From the NCBI GenBank assembly GCA_011503125.2, contig WWBZ02000082.1, positions 3,162,001 to 3,226,000 on the forward strand: a stretch of DNA of 64,000 nucleotides. Reading direction: 5' to 3'. The first letter of the stretch is position 1. The number at the start of each line of letters is the position of its first letter. This DNA is from Botryosphaeria dothidea. Lineage: Eukaryota > Ascomycota > Dothideomycetes > Botryosphaeriales > Botryosphaeriaceae. Shown here piece after piece: positions 1 to 12,152 of the stretch. The notes below the pieces were generated by a model that was not told the origin of the DNA, did no database searches, and saw only the letters and a list, made by a program, of their open reading frames with translations. Position numbers and translations under genes: made by a program.

Positions 1-21
1 CTCCGCGGGCTCGGACGACAT
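1..21 (-). CDS. possible 5' end of a gene running off the left edge
   Basis: On the minus strand an ATG at 19-21 opens a frame reading MSSEPAE to the edge of the window. Seven codons cannot identify a product. The only support is the open frame and a preceding 1.8 kb without a recognisable gene, which would suit an upstream region. It may be chance. Confidence 0.2.
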
Positions 22-1876
22 GGCTTTTGGCTTTTAGCACGGTAGATCGGGCAACGAACGCGGCAACGGTTGTGCTTGTCGCGGGGGCGGTGATCCTGGC
101 ACCGACAGGCCGGCAGAGGGCGCGGGATGCGACAAGGGCTGCAGAGGCGGGATGCCGGCAGAAGAAGGCGAAGAGACGGGAAGGAAAAAGCGTGGGCGCG
201 GCAGTTTTTGCTGGAGACAAAGATGGCGCGCCTGGGCGGCGCTCTAAAGGTGTGGCTGCACGTGAAAGAGCTCGGGCGGTGTGGGGAGCGCGCAGGCCTT
301 GACCGGTGGAACGACGAGGCTGGAGGAGAATTCAGGGCAGCAATAAAAGGCAGATAGGACCTTGAGATAGAGGGCAGCAATCCGGCCTGCGATAAAGAAG
401 CCTGGTGTTGGCGGGGCGGTGCTGTGGCTCTGGCCTCAACCAGGCGTTATCTTTTCCCAGCAGGCGCGGGCACTAGCGCTACACACTGCCCGCCGCCGAC
501 CCAACTGCAGGGACTCCCCATCCGCTCCATCGCATGCATGCATTATGACACACGCCCGTCAGAATCTTGGAACCGCGAGATGATCATCCCGCTGCCCAAT
601 CCGGCAATCACCACATTTCCAGCCATTCAAGGGCCTGCCCTCGCCCACGCTGTCCAGCGCGCTGAAGACGGAGCCGACTGCGACAAGCGCCGCCCTCGAG
701 CCCTCCCCCCGCAAGCAAAACGTGGAATGTCGTGGAAACATGGCACCATCTCATCTCGGCACGCTCCCATTTCCCCACGGCCGCGACCCACCCAGGAGCG
801 ACATGCCTACGCCCAAGACAGCTACTGCACGCGCATGCGCCGCAGGAAGGGTCCTGTTGTCCTGTCGCATCCGCGCGAAAGCATGACATTCCAGACCACG
901 TGTTGGGCCTTGACCAGGGACACGTTTTCCCCTCAGCTGGGATATGCTGCGTGACTCGGAGCGGCAAAAAAGAAAAGAAAAACGATATGTAGCCTGCCCT
1001 AGCTGCTTGCAAAGTCCACGTTTTGCACGCAAAATAAAGAGGCAAAGAACAAAGGCTACCTGGCCCAAGACCAACATGTGGATCCTTCCGTTCGACGCGC
1101 CTGTTTTGTATCCTTGCTAAGGGCATGCAAGTCATACCACTGTGTCCAAGGTTTTGCGGACAAGTTGAGGTCACTCTTTCCTCACACCATCCACACAGGC
1201 TTGAGTTCAAGTGACAGTTCCAAAGCCTGCAGTCACAGCATTTATCCAGAAATGAAAATGTGGCGAATATTGTTACGCAAGCCGAGCATGGTAGGTGATC
1301 CTTGGCTGGCAGCGCCACCGCGCAGAGGGGTGCTGCAGCCGACGGTTAAGCGGGAGAACAAACACACTCTCCGTGGAGAGGGGAAGCATTCGTCCGGACA
1401 GAAGTGTATTGCGTGTTCAGTAATGAAGCTATCTAAACAAATGCTTCCACTTCCCATAGCGATAGTCTTGATCTGACCTTCTCTGGGAATACCGTATTTG
1501 GTACTTGTCAGCTGTAGCACTCTCGTAGACTCAAACCGGCCCTGCAGCGTCCAACACTGCAAACCAGCTTGCAACTTCAGCTGCACCAACAGGATCACTT
1601 ATGTGTCCAAAATGATCAGAAACGAATGGCATGAAAGATATTGCTCAAAGCGCTTGGTCATGTATCCAAAGCGATATCAAAGGCAGTATACCTCTAATAA
1701 CTCAAAGTATCAGCTTCTGTAGATATCGTAGAAGCCAACATGCTTACCTCCAAAAAGCAACATTCGTTGAGAACACTCAAGATCTTCCTTGATCCATCAT
1801 ATCTCATGGGTATCATTCGAAGCCATATAGACCTCCTTTGAGAACTCCCAAAACGCCCTATCAAAATGCTCCCTCA
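22..1876. other. intergenic, no gene recognised
   Basis: Lies beyond the 3' end of the MIS12 gene. Short open frames on both strands show no recognisable domain or splice pattern. The only structured item is the inverted-repeat element at 1375-1455. Base composition falls from GC-rich (1-900) to more AT-rich (1400-1850). Confidence 0.6.
1375..1455. mobile_element. MITE-like inverted-repeat element, copy A
   Basis: About 81 bp. The left arm (GGAGAGGGGAAGCATTCGT, then CCGGAC) and the reverse complement of the right arm (GGGAAGTGGAAGCATTTGT, then TTAGAT) align along their length. Most mismatches are transitions, and the CCGG core of the left arm reads TTAG in the right, which resembles RIP-type decay. 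Related copies lie at 14861, 53821 and 54247. It has no coding capacity, so if mobile it is non-autonomous. The target-site duplication is not clear. Confidence 0.6.
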
Positions 1877-1878
1877 TC

Positions 1879-3187
1879 CTACTCCTCCATCTTATCTCCC
1901 TCCCCACCACCCTCCTGTCCGTCTCCCCCCTTTTCACCACCCACCAAACCCGCCACCGCCTCCATCCCCCTCACCTCCTCCGGCGCCACCTTCCTACCCA
2001 ACGCCTCCGACCCACCCTCGCCGCTCCTGACATCAAACCCCCTCCGCTCCAGCACCCGCCTCGTCTGCGTCTCCACGTACTCGCGCCGACTGCGCGCAAA
2101 CTCCGACTCCGGGCCCGCGCCGCCGGGCTGGCTCAGCGTCGCGATCTTCGGCCGCAGCGTCTCCAGCAGCTCCCGCAGCGCCGGCAGCTGCTGCAGCGCG
2201 AACTTGGTGTTCTGCGTCAGCGGCTGCGCGCGACCGCTCCTGCTTGCCCCATCGCTCGGCAGCGAGACGCCCAGCGTCTGCGCCGCCGGGGCGGAGGCCA
2301 AGAACGCGAGGGAGGGCCGGTTTTGGTGCTCCTGCGCAGCAACGGTGCTCAAGTCCGCAGAGCTAGCGCTGTGACGGGTGATCCGGGGCGAGGAGGCGGG
2401 TTCGGTCTTGGTGCCCGCTGCGCTGCCGGACAGCAGGCCGCGGAGCTGCGTGAGCAGGGCGTCGTTGCGGGCCTTCTCGGCGAGCAGCGCGGTGTGGAGT
2501 TTGTTCGTCTCGTGGAGCTTGCGGCGGAGGGCCTGGACGGATTCCGGGGTGGCTTGCGGGGCGGACGACGGTGAGGACGCGGATGAATTTGAAGCTTTGG
2601 GAATTTGGAGGTTCTGAGCGTGGAGTGTGTTAGCTTTGGCTATGCTCTTGGATTTGCAGGTCCAAATGTGCCATCCGGAGATAGACCATGCTGCCAGCGA
2701 AGAGCAACAGTCAACTCACCTGATAATGCGCCAACCGAACCCACGGCACGAGGTCTTCCGGAACCGTGAGCACGTTCCTGAGGAGGTAAATCTCCAGCTT
2801 GTCGAAGTTCTTGTCAATCGTCGCCTCGAGAAGTGTCTCCAATTGGTGCACGCCCTCTTCAATCTCCCTCCTGGCCTCTGGAAACAGCGGATTCCCTTCC
2901 TCATCGGTGTCCGGGATGGTGTTTTCCGCCGCTGCTTTGGCTGCGAATCCGAGGCGCGAAGGTGGTGTCTCGAGCAAGCCGGCCTCAACTGCATCAACCG
3001 CGCGATTGATCAGCTCATTGATCATGTTAATTATCTGGTCGATGAGGGTCTGTTGCACCAAAGGTCAGCTTGGATGTGCTCGAGACGTGGTCCAAAAATG
3101 TAAACGCGCGGGGCAGTGTCTTACGAGAGGCGTGTAGCGGAAGTGCTCCGTGAGGAGCGAAGTTTCGATCTGCTTCACCTGCGCCAT
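1879..3187 (-). CDS. MTW1: kinetochore protein Mis12/Mtw1
   Basis: Subunit of the MIND/Mis12 complex, which links inner-centromere proteins to the Ndc80 microtubule-binding complex. Three exons on the minus strand: 3187-3125, 3049-2720 and 2613-1879, all phase 0, giving 375 aa. The N-terminal half carries the family signature: SLLTEHFRYTPL, then TLIDQIINMINELI and the stretch with LETLLEATIDKNFDKLEIYLLRN at about residues 95-115 (helical, coiled-coil-like), ending VPWVRLAHYQ. The C-terminal half is Ala/Ser/Gly-rich with further helix and an acidic Gly-rich tail. Introns are 75 and 106 nt. An acceptor-like CAG about 20 nt upstream of the chosen ATG leaves room for a further 5' exon, so the extreme N-terminus is uncertain. 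The family call rests on recognised motifs and is firm. Confidence 0.88.
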
Positions 3188-3926
3188 GCTCAGCTTCGTG
3201 TTGCCTGGGCAAAGGCGTGATGTCGTTCGGCGCACAGAGGCGTGCTGGACTTCGGGGTTGCGCTCTGGGTGCTCGAGTGTTTACACGCGCGCGGCGGGCA
3301 GCGCCAAGGCCGCTCACCGCCCTAGCCCGCGGGCACGCGAATCATAGCCAGCCTGCCAGGAACCCCCTCGCCTTGCAGGGAATCGTCCGCAGATCTCAGA
3401 CCACCCGTAAATCATTGTTCCGGTGATGCGTGTCAGGTGCCGAAAAGTACATGGTGGAGGCGCACGAAACTCGATGTTGTGCAGGAGATGATATCTATGG
3501 ATACAAAAACTCTCCGCGATGTCGAATTGCCTCCTCCACCCTTCCTGTCCGTGGATGCTCGAGCGCCTTCGCTACCCATCCCATCTAAAAATCCCTTCAA
3601 AACCGGATCCTTAACCCAAGGCGCGCCGGAGATTAGACGCTCTCTCGATATTCTCGACGGCGTACAGTATGTGGATATAGCCAGCTCCCTTTGTGTCTGA
3701 ACGATGAACAAAATTATGCAAAGAAAAGAAGAACCCATCAGCAGAATCCACATGAAACGCCAGAGCCGACCAGATGGTTGTAAGCCCGCCCATGCTCCTT
3801 TCATAAAGAAAAGGTCGTCAGTGTGATGTCGCCCCGGCGAAAGCCTGCGGCCAGATGTGATATAACTCGCACAAGGAAAGGTTTTGAGTCGGGAAGTCGT
3901 GCAGTGTGTCCATGCACGGGAGTAGG
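3188..3926. other. intergenic between MIS12 and the LAMMER kinase
   Basis: Both neighbours are on the minus strand, so this holds the kinase 3' UTR and the MIS12 promoter. No coding pattern is convincing in any frame. Confidence 0.6.
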
Positions 3927-6179
3927 TCACCGGTAACCATTCTCCCTCTCCTGCTGACGGGCTCTCTCAGCCCTCACTTTCTCCTGCTTCTTGCGAATCT
4001 TGAGCGCCTCGGTCCCATCATCTTCGATCCTCTGGTCGAACCAAGGGTGGTTGAGAGCCTCCTTGGCCGTTATCCGCTTGGAAGGATCATATACGAAGAT
4101 CCTCTTGAGCAAATCGAGAAACTGCAGATTGAATTCGTTGTGAGGCGGAATAGTGTCCTGAGATATCTTGTCAGACGCAGTCGCGAATGAAGCGGGCTCG
4201 ACCGGGACTTACCTGCAACCGCTTCATTGCCTTGACATATTTTCGGGAGGCCTTGGGTGTGTCTTGATTGGGATAGTCCAGCTTCTGGCCCTTAAAATAT
4301 CTGTTCGACAGTGTTAGCGACCGTAGATCAAAGGAAGGTATTACGGCAGCAACTTACTGTGCAGCCGGGTTGCGCGACTGTCCTCGGTCCTTTGCCAAGA
4401 CCTGCCTAATCAAATGCTTATCCAACTTTCCGCCACACACAGCCTCCATCATAGCAAGATGCTCCAGATTGTCGTGAGTCTGGAAAAGAGCATCACCGGT
4501 GAAAAATTCAACCAAAATGCAGCCGATGCTCCAAATATCGCAGGGATAACTCCATCCAAGATTAAGAATAATCTCAGGCGCGCGGTAATGGCGAGTGGAG
4601 ACAACTGACGAATGGTACTCATCGTCGAAGGTGGCTGAGCCAAAGTCGATCAGTCGAATCTCTGGGTTCAGCAATACCTTTCTATGACGAGCCGAACGAG
4701 CAGTTGCGGTCGAGGAAGACGGTATTGTCCGGTTGTACGTGAAGGTTTGGTAAGCATTGTTGACCAGGAGGATGTTCTCCGGCTTCAGATCAGTGTGGAT
4801 CAAGTGCAGGTCATGAAGAACTGTGATTTGTTAGCGTATGAAATTTTAAAGGCAAGTAAAACACTTCAAGACTTACAAGCAACACTTGTCAGAAGCTGGT
4901 GCGCAAAAGTCTGAATGTGTGTGCTGGGGAAAGGCACAAATTGGTTTGACTTGAGAAAGTCAAACACGCTTTGGCCATATAGGTCGGTGACAATGCAGAT
5001 ATGGTTGCGGAAGTCGAAGCAGTCGCGCAGGTGAATGCACTTGTTTCTGTTGTGCGGGTCGTTCGACGCAAGCGTAGACAAGACTCTCAGCTCGATGCGA
5101 GATGCGTCGCGGTATTTCTGTACCGATCGGATGACCTTGATAGCCACTTTGTTGCCTTTCTTCTTGTCGAAGGCCTCGACGACCTTGCCGAAGGTTCCTT
5201 GACCCAACAACTTCACGATTTGGTCTGTTGCCATTAGTGTTTTGCATGGCCATGTATAGAGGGTGCACTTACACTTCTCAGTGATGTCTGCATCTGGGTG
5301 AACGACATAGTGGCCGTCCTCATCATCCACCTTCTCGTTCGGGCGATATTTCTGCAGACCGTCAGCACAAACCCTAGTATGCAGTGGACAGCAAATACTC
5401 ACATCCGAGACCACCTTGACATAGACATCCTTGGCCTTGATAGGAGGCTGCTTGGGAGGGATGTATGTTGTCCAGTGCTCTTGCTGTTGCTCGGTCTCTC
5501 GTCGCTTGGCTTCCTTGGCCTCATCGAGTGTAGTCCTGCGCGTCGTGCGCTTCCGTTTTTGGCCGACCACTCCGTCCTCCAACTGGGCAGCGTATGCCCC
5601 ATTGCTGATTGTCGAGCCCAGCGACGTGGAAGCAGTCGTGTGGAGGGCCGAGGCGGTCCGGTCGGTCGAAATGGTGTGGTTGGAGGGCGTCTCGGCGTAG
5701 ATGGGCGTCTCGGTGGTAGAGTATGACGTGTTTTGGTGATAGACGGGGTCGTAGGCAGTAGATGTTGCAGTCTTGCGCTTCTTGTCGGCATGGCGATCGG
5801 CAGCTTCTGCGGCGACGGCCCTGGAGGCCTGGGGCTCCGGGCTGTCGTCATCAATCACGATGACCTCTTTGGGAATGCCGTTCTTGTAGAACTCGTTCCA
5901 GTCGGGCTTGTGGCCTCGCCTTCGGGAGGGCATGTTCGACAATTGCTGCTGGTCGGCGGTGTAGTGGGTGGGGTACGACTCCGCTGGCTGCGGCTGGCGG
6001 GCGTTCACCGTGGCCGTCCTTCGCAGATCTTGACTGGGGTATTGGTTGTTGTAGTGCGAGTTGGTCAGACGCGACGAGCCATTTACATGCTGGGAGACCT
6101 GGGGCTGCCACGACTGGTGATGTGGATAGTACTGGTGGTGCGGAGGAAGGGTCGCGGTCGCTGTCGAAGGGGTCGACAT
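3927..6179 (-). CDS. KNS1: LAMMER (CLK-type) dual-specificity protein kinase
   Basis: Orthologue-type of Kns1/Lkh1, kinases that phosphorylate SR proteins and regulate TORC1 and stress or morphogenesis outputs. Six exons: 6179-5403, 5351-5273, 5224-4877, 4820-4358, 4300-4213 and 4157-3927; 661 aa. The first 260 residues are a low-complexity Gln/His/Thr/Pro-rich extension with a basic patch (KRKRTTRRT). The kinase domain follows: glycine loop GQGTFG near 293, VAIK lysine near 315, HTDLKPEN near 410, DFG near 460 and the diagnostic EHLAMME at about 521-527. The intron after residue 259 is 51 nt and keeps the frame open if retained, so protein length would differ between spliced and unspliced transcripts. 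An in-frame ATG at 6275 would add 32 residues; I prefer 6179 because the peptide from there looks like the usual low-complexity start. Confidence 0.93.
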
Positions 6180-9053
6180 GGCAGGGCCGGTGCGAGGACC
6201 GAAGTCGTGAAGCGTGACGAGGACGGGAGCCGAAGTGAAACTGGGCAGAGGCAGCCACCGACGAGTCTTTCGCACTCGTCACCGCGGGTTTGGCGATGGC
6301 AGCGGGACGGGGTGAGCTGGTGCGGACGGCGAGCAGTGGGAGCAGAATGCGCCTCTGCTGCTGGGCTGGCCGGTCGGACCTGTGTAAGAGGCAGTGACGG
6401 AGAAACGGCGGGAAATGACGGGCGAGGCGGATTGGATCTGCTACTGGATGCTCATCAGCGGAGGCCGAAGGCGTCAGAGCACAGTGAGCATGGTCCGGAG
6501 TGCCTGGCGGCGGTGTGCGGGCAGAGCAGCGCGGTGCTGGGCTTGCTTGGGGCGAGCGATATTGAGGTCAGAGCCGTCGGCTTGGGGCACGTTGGAGGCA
6601 CAGAGTGAGGACCGCTGGAATCGGTGCGGGTTAGCGCGAAAATTGGACTCCTCTTTTGCAGGCATGCGCTGTGATTTGCAGCGGCCGACAAATGCAGGTG
6701 GACTCCGTGCGTTGCTTTGGTAATGGTCACTGGGCCTGCGGTCCAGCACGCCGTTCACCAGAGCGCCGTCAAGTCACCCACGCCTCGGTGGCGCAACAAG
6801 CGATCATGCACTGTTGGGGGCACACCGCGAGCGGCTCTCTGCGCCTGAACCACCGCGTCTCTCTCTCACACTCACTCACACGCTCCCATATCAGCAGCAG
6901 TAGCGCCCGGGCCCCGGTGTACACACAATGCGTGCGCGGCGCAGCTTGGGCGCAGCCAGGCTGGGCGGAATTGGTGATGCTAGGTGCCGCCCCAAGCGTC
7001 CGCGTCCGCGCCGGAGCTCCCACGGCACCACCCACCCACCCACCTCTCGACCTCTCGCCTCGCTTGAAGCTTCTCCGCTCCCGCCGTCATCGCCCTGCCC
7101 TGCCCTGCCCTGCCCTGCCCTGCCCTCTGTTGGCAGCTGACGGCTGACCAGCGCACACAGCGCGCTGCTGCTGGTGCCTGTCTCACCTGGGGAGCGCCAG
7201 GCACCGCGCCGGCCGTCTCAAGCAGCAGGCCACAGGCCCACGCGCAGCCTCGCACTCCCCGCCCAGTGGACGCAGTGCACCGAAATGACGCGGGACGCTT
7301 TGGGCCTCAGCGTGTGTGGACAAAAACGTCGCAGGAACACGTCCTGAAACTATGCGATTAGAATACAGTTGCACTGCTCCGGCAACCCGCCCCAGCTCCC
7401 GTCTAATGGTCGCACAGCCCGCAGCCGCCAGCCGCCGCCGTGTCTCTAGGCGCGCTCGGATCACGTGCGGCGCCGCTGGCAACGCTTCTCCTAAATTGCT
7501 GCGCGCTCTATTTAAGGAATTCTCCCCAGCCCTGATCGCCCGCAGCAATTCGTGAGGCCCATTCCTCAATTTCGAGAGGATACGAAGCCAGCGTTCCCAG
7601 GGCTGGCTGGAGTTCCCGGAGTCCGACATCAAGGGAAATCCCCCACACAGCCGAGAATCGCGCCGCATCCAGCTGTGGCAAACGTGGTGGTGGTCGTCGT
7701 CGTGTTGGCGCCGAAGGACCTCGCTCGACGTCGCCGTGCTGGCCGGGGGGCGTCTCCTCTTTTTCTTCAGCCACCCATCGATAAAAAAGCAACCACAGCC
7801 CGACGCTCGGCTGAATATTTTGCGAAACGCGATTGCGCGTGCAGACTCGACTGTCTGCCCTCCTCCTTCTGCCAGGGGCTGCTCATTCTTATGCACCGCG
7901 TTATCCGCTGTCCTGGACCCGAGTCGCTAGCCCGCTAGTCGCCTCGGAAAGGCTGGGCTGTTCGTGTCCCAGCGGGAAGCCTGAAGCGCCAGGAAATCAA
8001 GCCAATCTTCCGCCCTCATATTGCCTGCGTATGCCCCTAGATCTGGTGGAGACCGGTGAGGTCCTATTTCTTTTCGCTGCCTGCTCTCATTCAACGTGCA
8101 CCGAGAAGCGAAACGCGCTGGCAAGCGAAGCAGATCGCTCTCACTCCTAATAATGTAAAACAAGATAAAGCAGCATCGGCCTCAGGATCCGCACACGCGT
8201 GCCTGTGCTGAAGCAGGGGCTGTCAGCGAGGAGACTTACACTTCGAGGTGCTCCGTACTTCATTGAACTTTCCTGACGTTGGACGCAAGGGATCCACGTA
8301 ATGCTCGCCCACGGAGTATTCACCGTTCTGATACTTTACATCTAACAACCGTGTTGCCCAGCGCCCGTCGTTTCGAGCGGTAATACTCAACCATACCCAA
8401 GGATCCGCCTCGTCGTTCCGCACATTCCTACTAACGGCCCGCGGTCCGCTTGGGGCGACGTTTGCACTGCTCTCTCTTTTCCCTGGATTTCTCTCGTGGC
8501 GCTTACGGTTGCCCGGTGCCGACGAAGATGGTGGCGTGATGATCACAAGTAGGCAGCATGGCATTGCCAGCTCTCCACTGTACTCCCCGCTACATGAGCT
8601 CCAGATTTCCCGGAAAACCATTGTTTGGGCGCCTCTCAGCGTTCTTTACCTGAATCATTCCCGCTCTTGTAAACTTCGACTGGACACATGCAATGCACCA
8701 ATGGCATTGGCGTGCCCGCCAAGCTCATTTATGATGATGATGCTGTGTTCCGCACATCGCCCCGCCCTCTGACGGCTTGAAATATTTGCAGTTGCAAGTT
8801 TTGCGCGGTGATCTCTGCGGTTGGATGGTGTAGCGCCACCTGCTCGTAACATTCGTCTCTTTCTAAACAGGAAGGTCACCATGCACAGTCATCTGCTGCG
8901 CAATGCATTCCCCGCCCTTTGCCGATCCACATCCCAGCTGCGAAGTCACTTCTCAAAACTCGAATACGCCACCTGCCATGGCCTGCTGAGCGACAACCAA
9001 GGCCATCTTGAAATTCTATCCCTTGCACAAGCGCTCTCACCATCGCAGGGATC
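6180..9053. other. long non-coding region upstream of the kinase
   Basis: 2.9 kb between the kinase start and the aminotransferase stop, both on the minus strand. No recognisable domain. A minus-strand open stretch at 8621-8223 ends at a good donor (GTAAGT near 8240) but has no recognisable homologue. It also holds the CCCTG pentamer repeat at 7092-7127. It may be a long regulatory region or 5' UTR of the kinase gene. Confidence 0.5.
7092..7127. repeat. (GCCCT)n pentanucleotide repeat
   Basis: About seven tandem GCCCT units, almost perfect, roughly 920 bp upstream of the kinase start codon. Confidence 0.9.
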
Positions 9054-10852
9054 TTAAAGGCCAGCGAAGAAGTCAGTGATGACCTTGGTGGTCAAATCCA
9101 CGATTTTCTCCACCTCAGCCCGGGTCACATTATATGGCGGCGCCAACAGCACGTGGTCGCCAAACTTGCCGTCTACAGTGCCCGTGCCCGGGTAAATCGA
9201 GATGGAGTAATCCGGCTCCATTCCTGTACCCACCGTCAGCTTTTGGTGTACTTTAACCCTTGCTCGTCTCACCTTGTTCGTGGACACCCATTGCTATGCC
9301 TTGCTTAGGATCAAACGGCTCCTTCGTGGTCTTATCCTTCACAAATTCAATCTTTTACCCTTGTCAGCAATGAATCCGTCGAATCCGCCGGTTGCTGGGC
9401 ACTCACTCCCCAGAATAGTCCTCGCCCTCGAATATTACCAACGTTCGGATGGTCCGCCAGACTCTTCTTCAGCAACTCCTCCATATACTTACCCACGACC
9501 ATCACGTTCTCGCACAGCCTGTCCTCCCTGATGATCCGCTGCACTTCCGCAGCCGCGGCACAAGCGATCGGATGACCTTGATATGTTTGTCCGTGGGAGA
9601 AACTGCCAGTGCCCTTCTCGAGCGCCTCCACTACGCGGTGATTCATCAGCAACCCAGCGACGGGAGCATACCTGACATGATCGTCTATATTAGTATGCTT
9701 ACTACTCCGGCGTAAAGAAGAGACTTCACGCACCCGCCGCCCAGGCCTTTGCCGATGGTTTGAATGTCAGGAACGACGCCTTCTTGCTGCCAGGCATGTA
9801 GCGTTCCGGTGCGGCCCATGCCGCTCATGATTTCATCCATAATGAGCAGAGCGCCGTACTTGTCGCAGATAGCTTTCATGGCTTTGAAGTATCCGGGAAC
9901 CGCGGGGACGCAGCCGAGTGCCTTGTGAGCTTTGGATCAGCATACTGACCACTTCGCGCAGGAATTGTACTATTCTGAACGAAGTGATTGTGCTCCTCGC
10001 AATGTGCACAGCGAAATTGTTGAGACGTCGCCAGAGTTAAGAAATAAGTCTAAAAGACGGGGAAATTGGGTACTTACCGCCCCGACGACAGGTTCCGCAA
10101 CAAAAGCAACCACAGAGTCGGACCCAATGCGCTGAAATTCGTCATCCAACTCTTGTGCCAGCCTCGCGATGTAGTCCTCATCACTTTCGGCGTCCTTCTT
10201 GCCGCGGTACGCGTTGCAAGCCGAGACTCTTGAAATGTTCGGGAGAAGCATGGGCTCGAACATCGCTCTTCGGGAAACGTGCCCTCCAAGGGACAACGAG
10301 CCCAGCGTCGTTCCGTGGTACGATTCTTTTCTGGCGATGAACTTGGTGCGTCTGGGCTGGGCAGGCGACTTTTCCAAATGGTATTGCCGGGCGAGCTTCA
10401 TGGCAGCCTCAATGGCCTCAGACCCTGGTTCTCCCGCGTCAACAAAGGTTCCGGCCTCGCAAGTGATATCTACTCCCTTCGGAATCAGGGAAATGGATGG
10501 AGTGCTCACCTGAGCTGACAATGAAAGCCTTCGCCATCTCTCCATTCGTCCCCGCAATCAACTCTTTGCCCAAAGCTTCCGCAGCCGATGTGCTGAAGAA
10601 CAGAGAATGACAATACGCCGCTTCGTCCAACTGCCGCATGATGGCGTCTTGGACCCGCTTATCTCCGTGTCCCAGACAGGAGACCGCTGCGCCACCAGTA
10701 GCGTCGAGGATCTGCTGGCCATTGGACAGCGTGATGTAGTTTCCCGATGCGCCAACGACTTTGTGGGGAAGGGTCTTCAGGCTTCGGTGGAGGATGCCGG
10801 AGGCTTGGACGGCCTCGGCATGGTTTTGAGCGGACCGAGCATGAGGAAGCAT
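9054..10852 (-). CDS. class III PLP-dependent aminotransferase
   Basis: Pyridoxal-phosphate aminotransferase of the ornithine/GABA/omega-amino acid class III fold; the substrate cannot be told from sequence. Six exons: 10852-10510, 10424-10078, 9921-9734, 9671-9407, 9351-9273 and 9223-9054; 463 aa. Family landmarks in order: GGAAVSCLGHG near the N-terminus, VSSGSEAIEAAMKLAR spanning the first splice junction, SYHGTTLGSLSLGGH, the DEI/DEIMSG aspartate near 259, and the PLP lysine in IGKGLGGG near 288. It ends with a normal C-terminal small domain. The third intron has a clear TACTAATA branch site. No mitochondrial or secretion signal is evident, so a cytosolic enzyme is the simplest reading. 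Splice phases close exactly across all six exons. Confidence 0.9.
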
Positions 10853-12152
10853 GATGAAGATGAAAAAGAAGATTTGATGGATAAGTCAATGATGCTGTTC
10901 TGATTGGCGCAGAGTTGTGGTCTAGTGTCTGTGGGTTTCTACCGGTTCTTGTCAACAGCGAATGTCGGCTTCTTATATTCACTCCGCCTTATCTTCAAAG
11001 CCTGCCTATCTATCCATTAAAGACTGCAACTAAGTGGAGATGTTTGCTCAAAGCAGACAATGGGTGCTCCAGATTGCTGCGGGGACGGGAAAAAAATGAG
11101 TCAGATAATTCGGCATGCCGAAGGTATAGAAGCCGTTGGTCGGACCGGCCGGCAACGGTGAGGCTAGTGTGCCCTCGACTACGGCCATGTTTGGTAAAGT
11201 ATTTCTCGGGCGACATGGGTACCAGCAGACTGTTGCATTGTGCACCAGCTTCTAATCAATCTAGATGTAATTTGGCTGGGATAGCATTGTATTTTCAAAG
11301 CTCGTTTTTAGATAGCCTTTCGAGGTCGGCAGTTCTATGAAGGGGGGTAATCGCTTGTATTGAGTTTGCGGAAGTCATTATCTTGCTCGCGTACGCATTG
11401 CCTAATTTCAACTTATATTCCGCCTCCTGCTTGCTGTAGTCCCTCTAGTAAGCTTCGCTTCTACGTCCAAATACTGACCAGCAGTCCTCAAGACGCCGGA
11501 CTGGCGCACGCCCCACACGACGACCCGACGCGTCCTCTCCCATCGGCTCGACGCTGCCATCCGTTCGGCATGCCGAGACTCGGTAAGACCGGCACTCCTA
11601 GCGGCAGAGCACTGGACGTTGGCGACAGGAGGATCTTCCCTCGTCAACGGCACCGGCGCTGCCCTATGCTTCGACGCTGCGCACGGGCAAATATTGGATG
11701 CGTAACAGACTAGCGAGTACGACGTCAGACCGCCTTCTGCAGCCCTTCTCCGGATCACAGCGGCGGCCTGGGTGCTCGAGGAGGCCCGGCAGGCACGAGT
11801 CGTGCTCCGCTGAGCGAGCGCATTAGGATCAACAGGGCCCGCCTCGAGACGGGAAGCAGGAAGCGATATCGCTTGCCGCCGTTTCTCCCCGCGGCCGGAG
11901 ATAAGCGGAGCACCCGCCGGATCAATTGAGGCCCCGAGCCTCCGCTGCGATGACGCTATTGCAGCAGCCGCAGCTCGAAGCGAGAGAGCCCGCCGGAAAT
12001 GCCAAGGCCAAAGGCGGTCAGCAGCGTGGGGAACAGCTCTGCCACCGAACACCAGGAAACGTATCCACGAGAAATAATCACCACCAACCTCCTCTCCGCC
12101 GCATCACCGCCCCAATTCCTCGACCCGAAGCTCCAGACAGCAACCACCCGTC
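10853..12152. other. divergent intergenic region, aminotransferase / SRP19
   Basis: 1.3 kb shared upstream region. Short open frames on both strands show no family resemblance. I see no tRNA or repeat in it. Confidence 0.55.

Noticed and set aside
5733..6608. Plus-strand open frame (291 codons) over the kinase N-terminus
   Set aside because: Shadow of the low-complexity N-terminal exon on the other strand; no recognisable content.
8223..8621. Minus-strand open stretch with a GTAAGT donor (WVWLSITARNDGRWATRLLD)
   Set aside because: Suggestive but has no recognisable homologue and no matching acceptor exon in frame.
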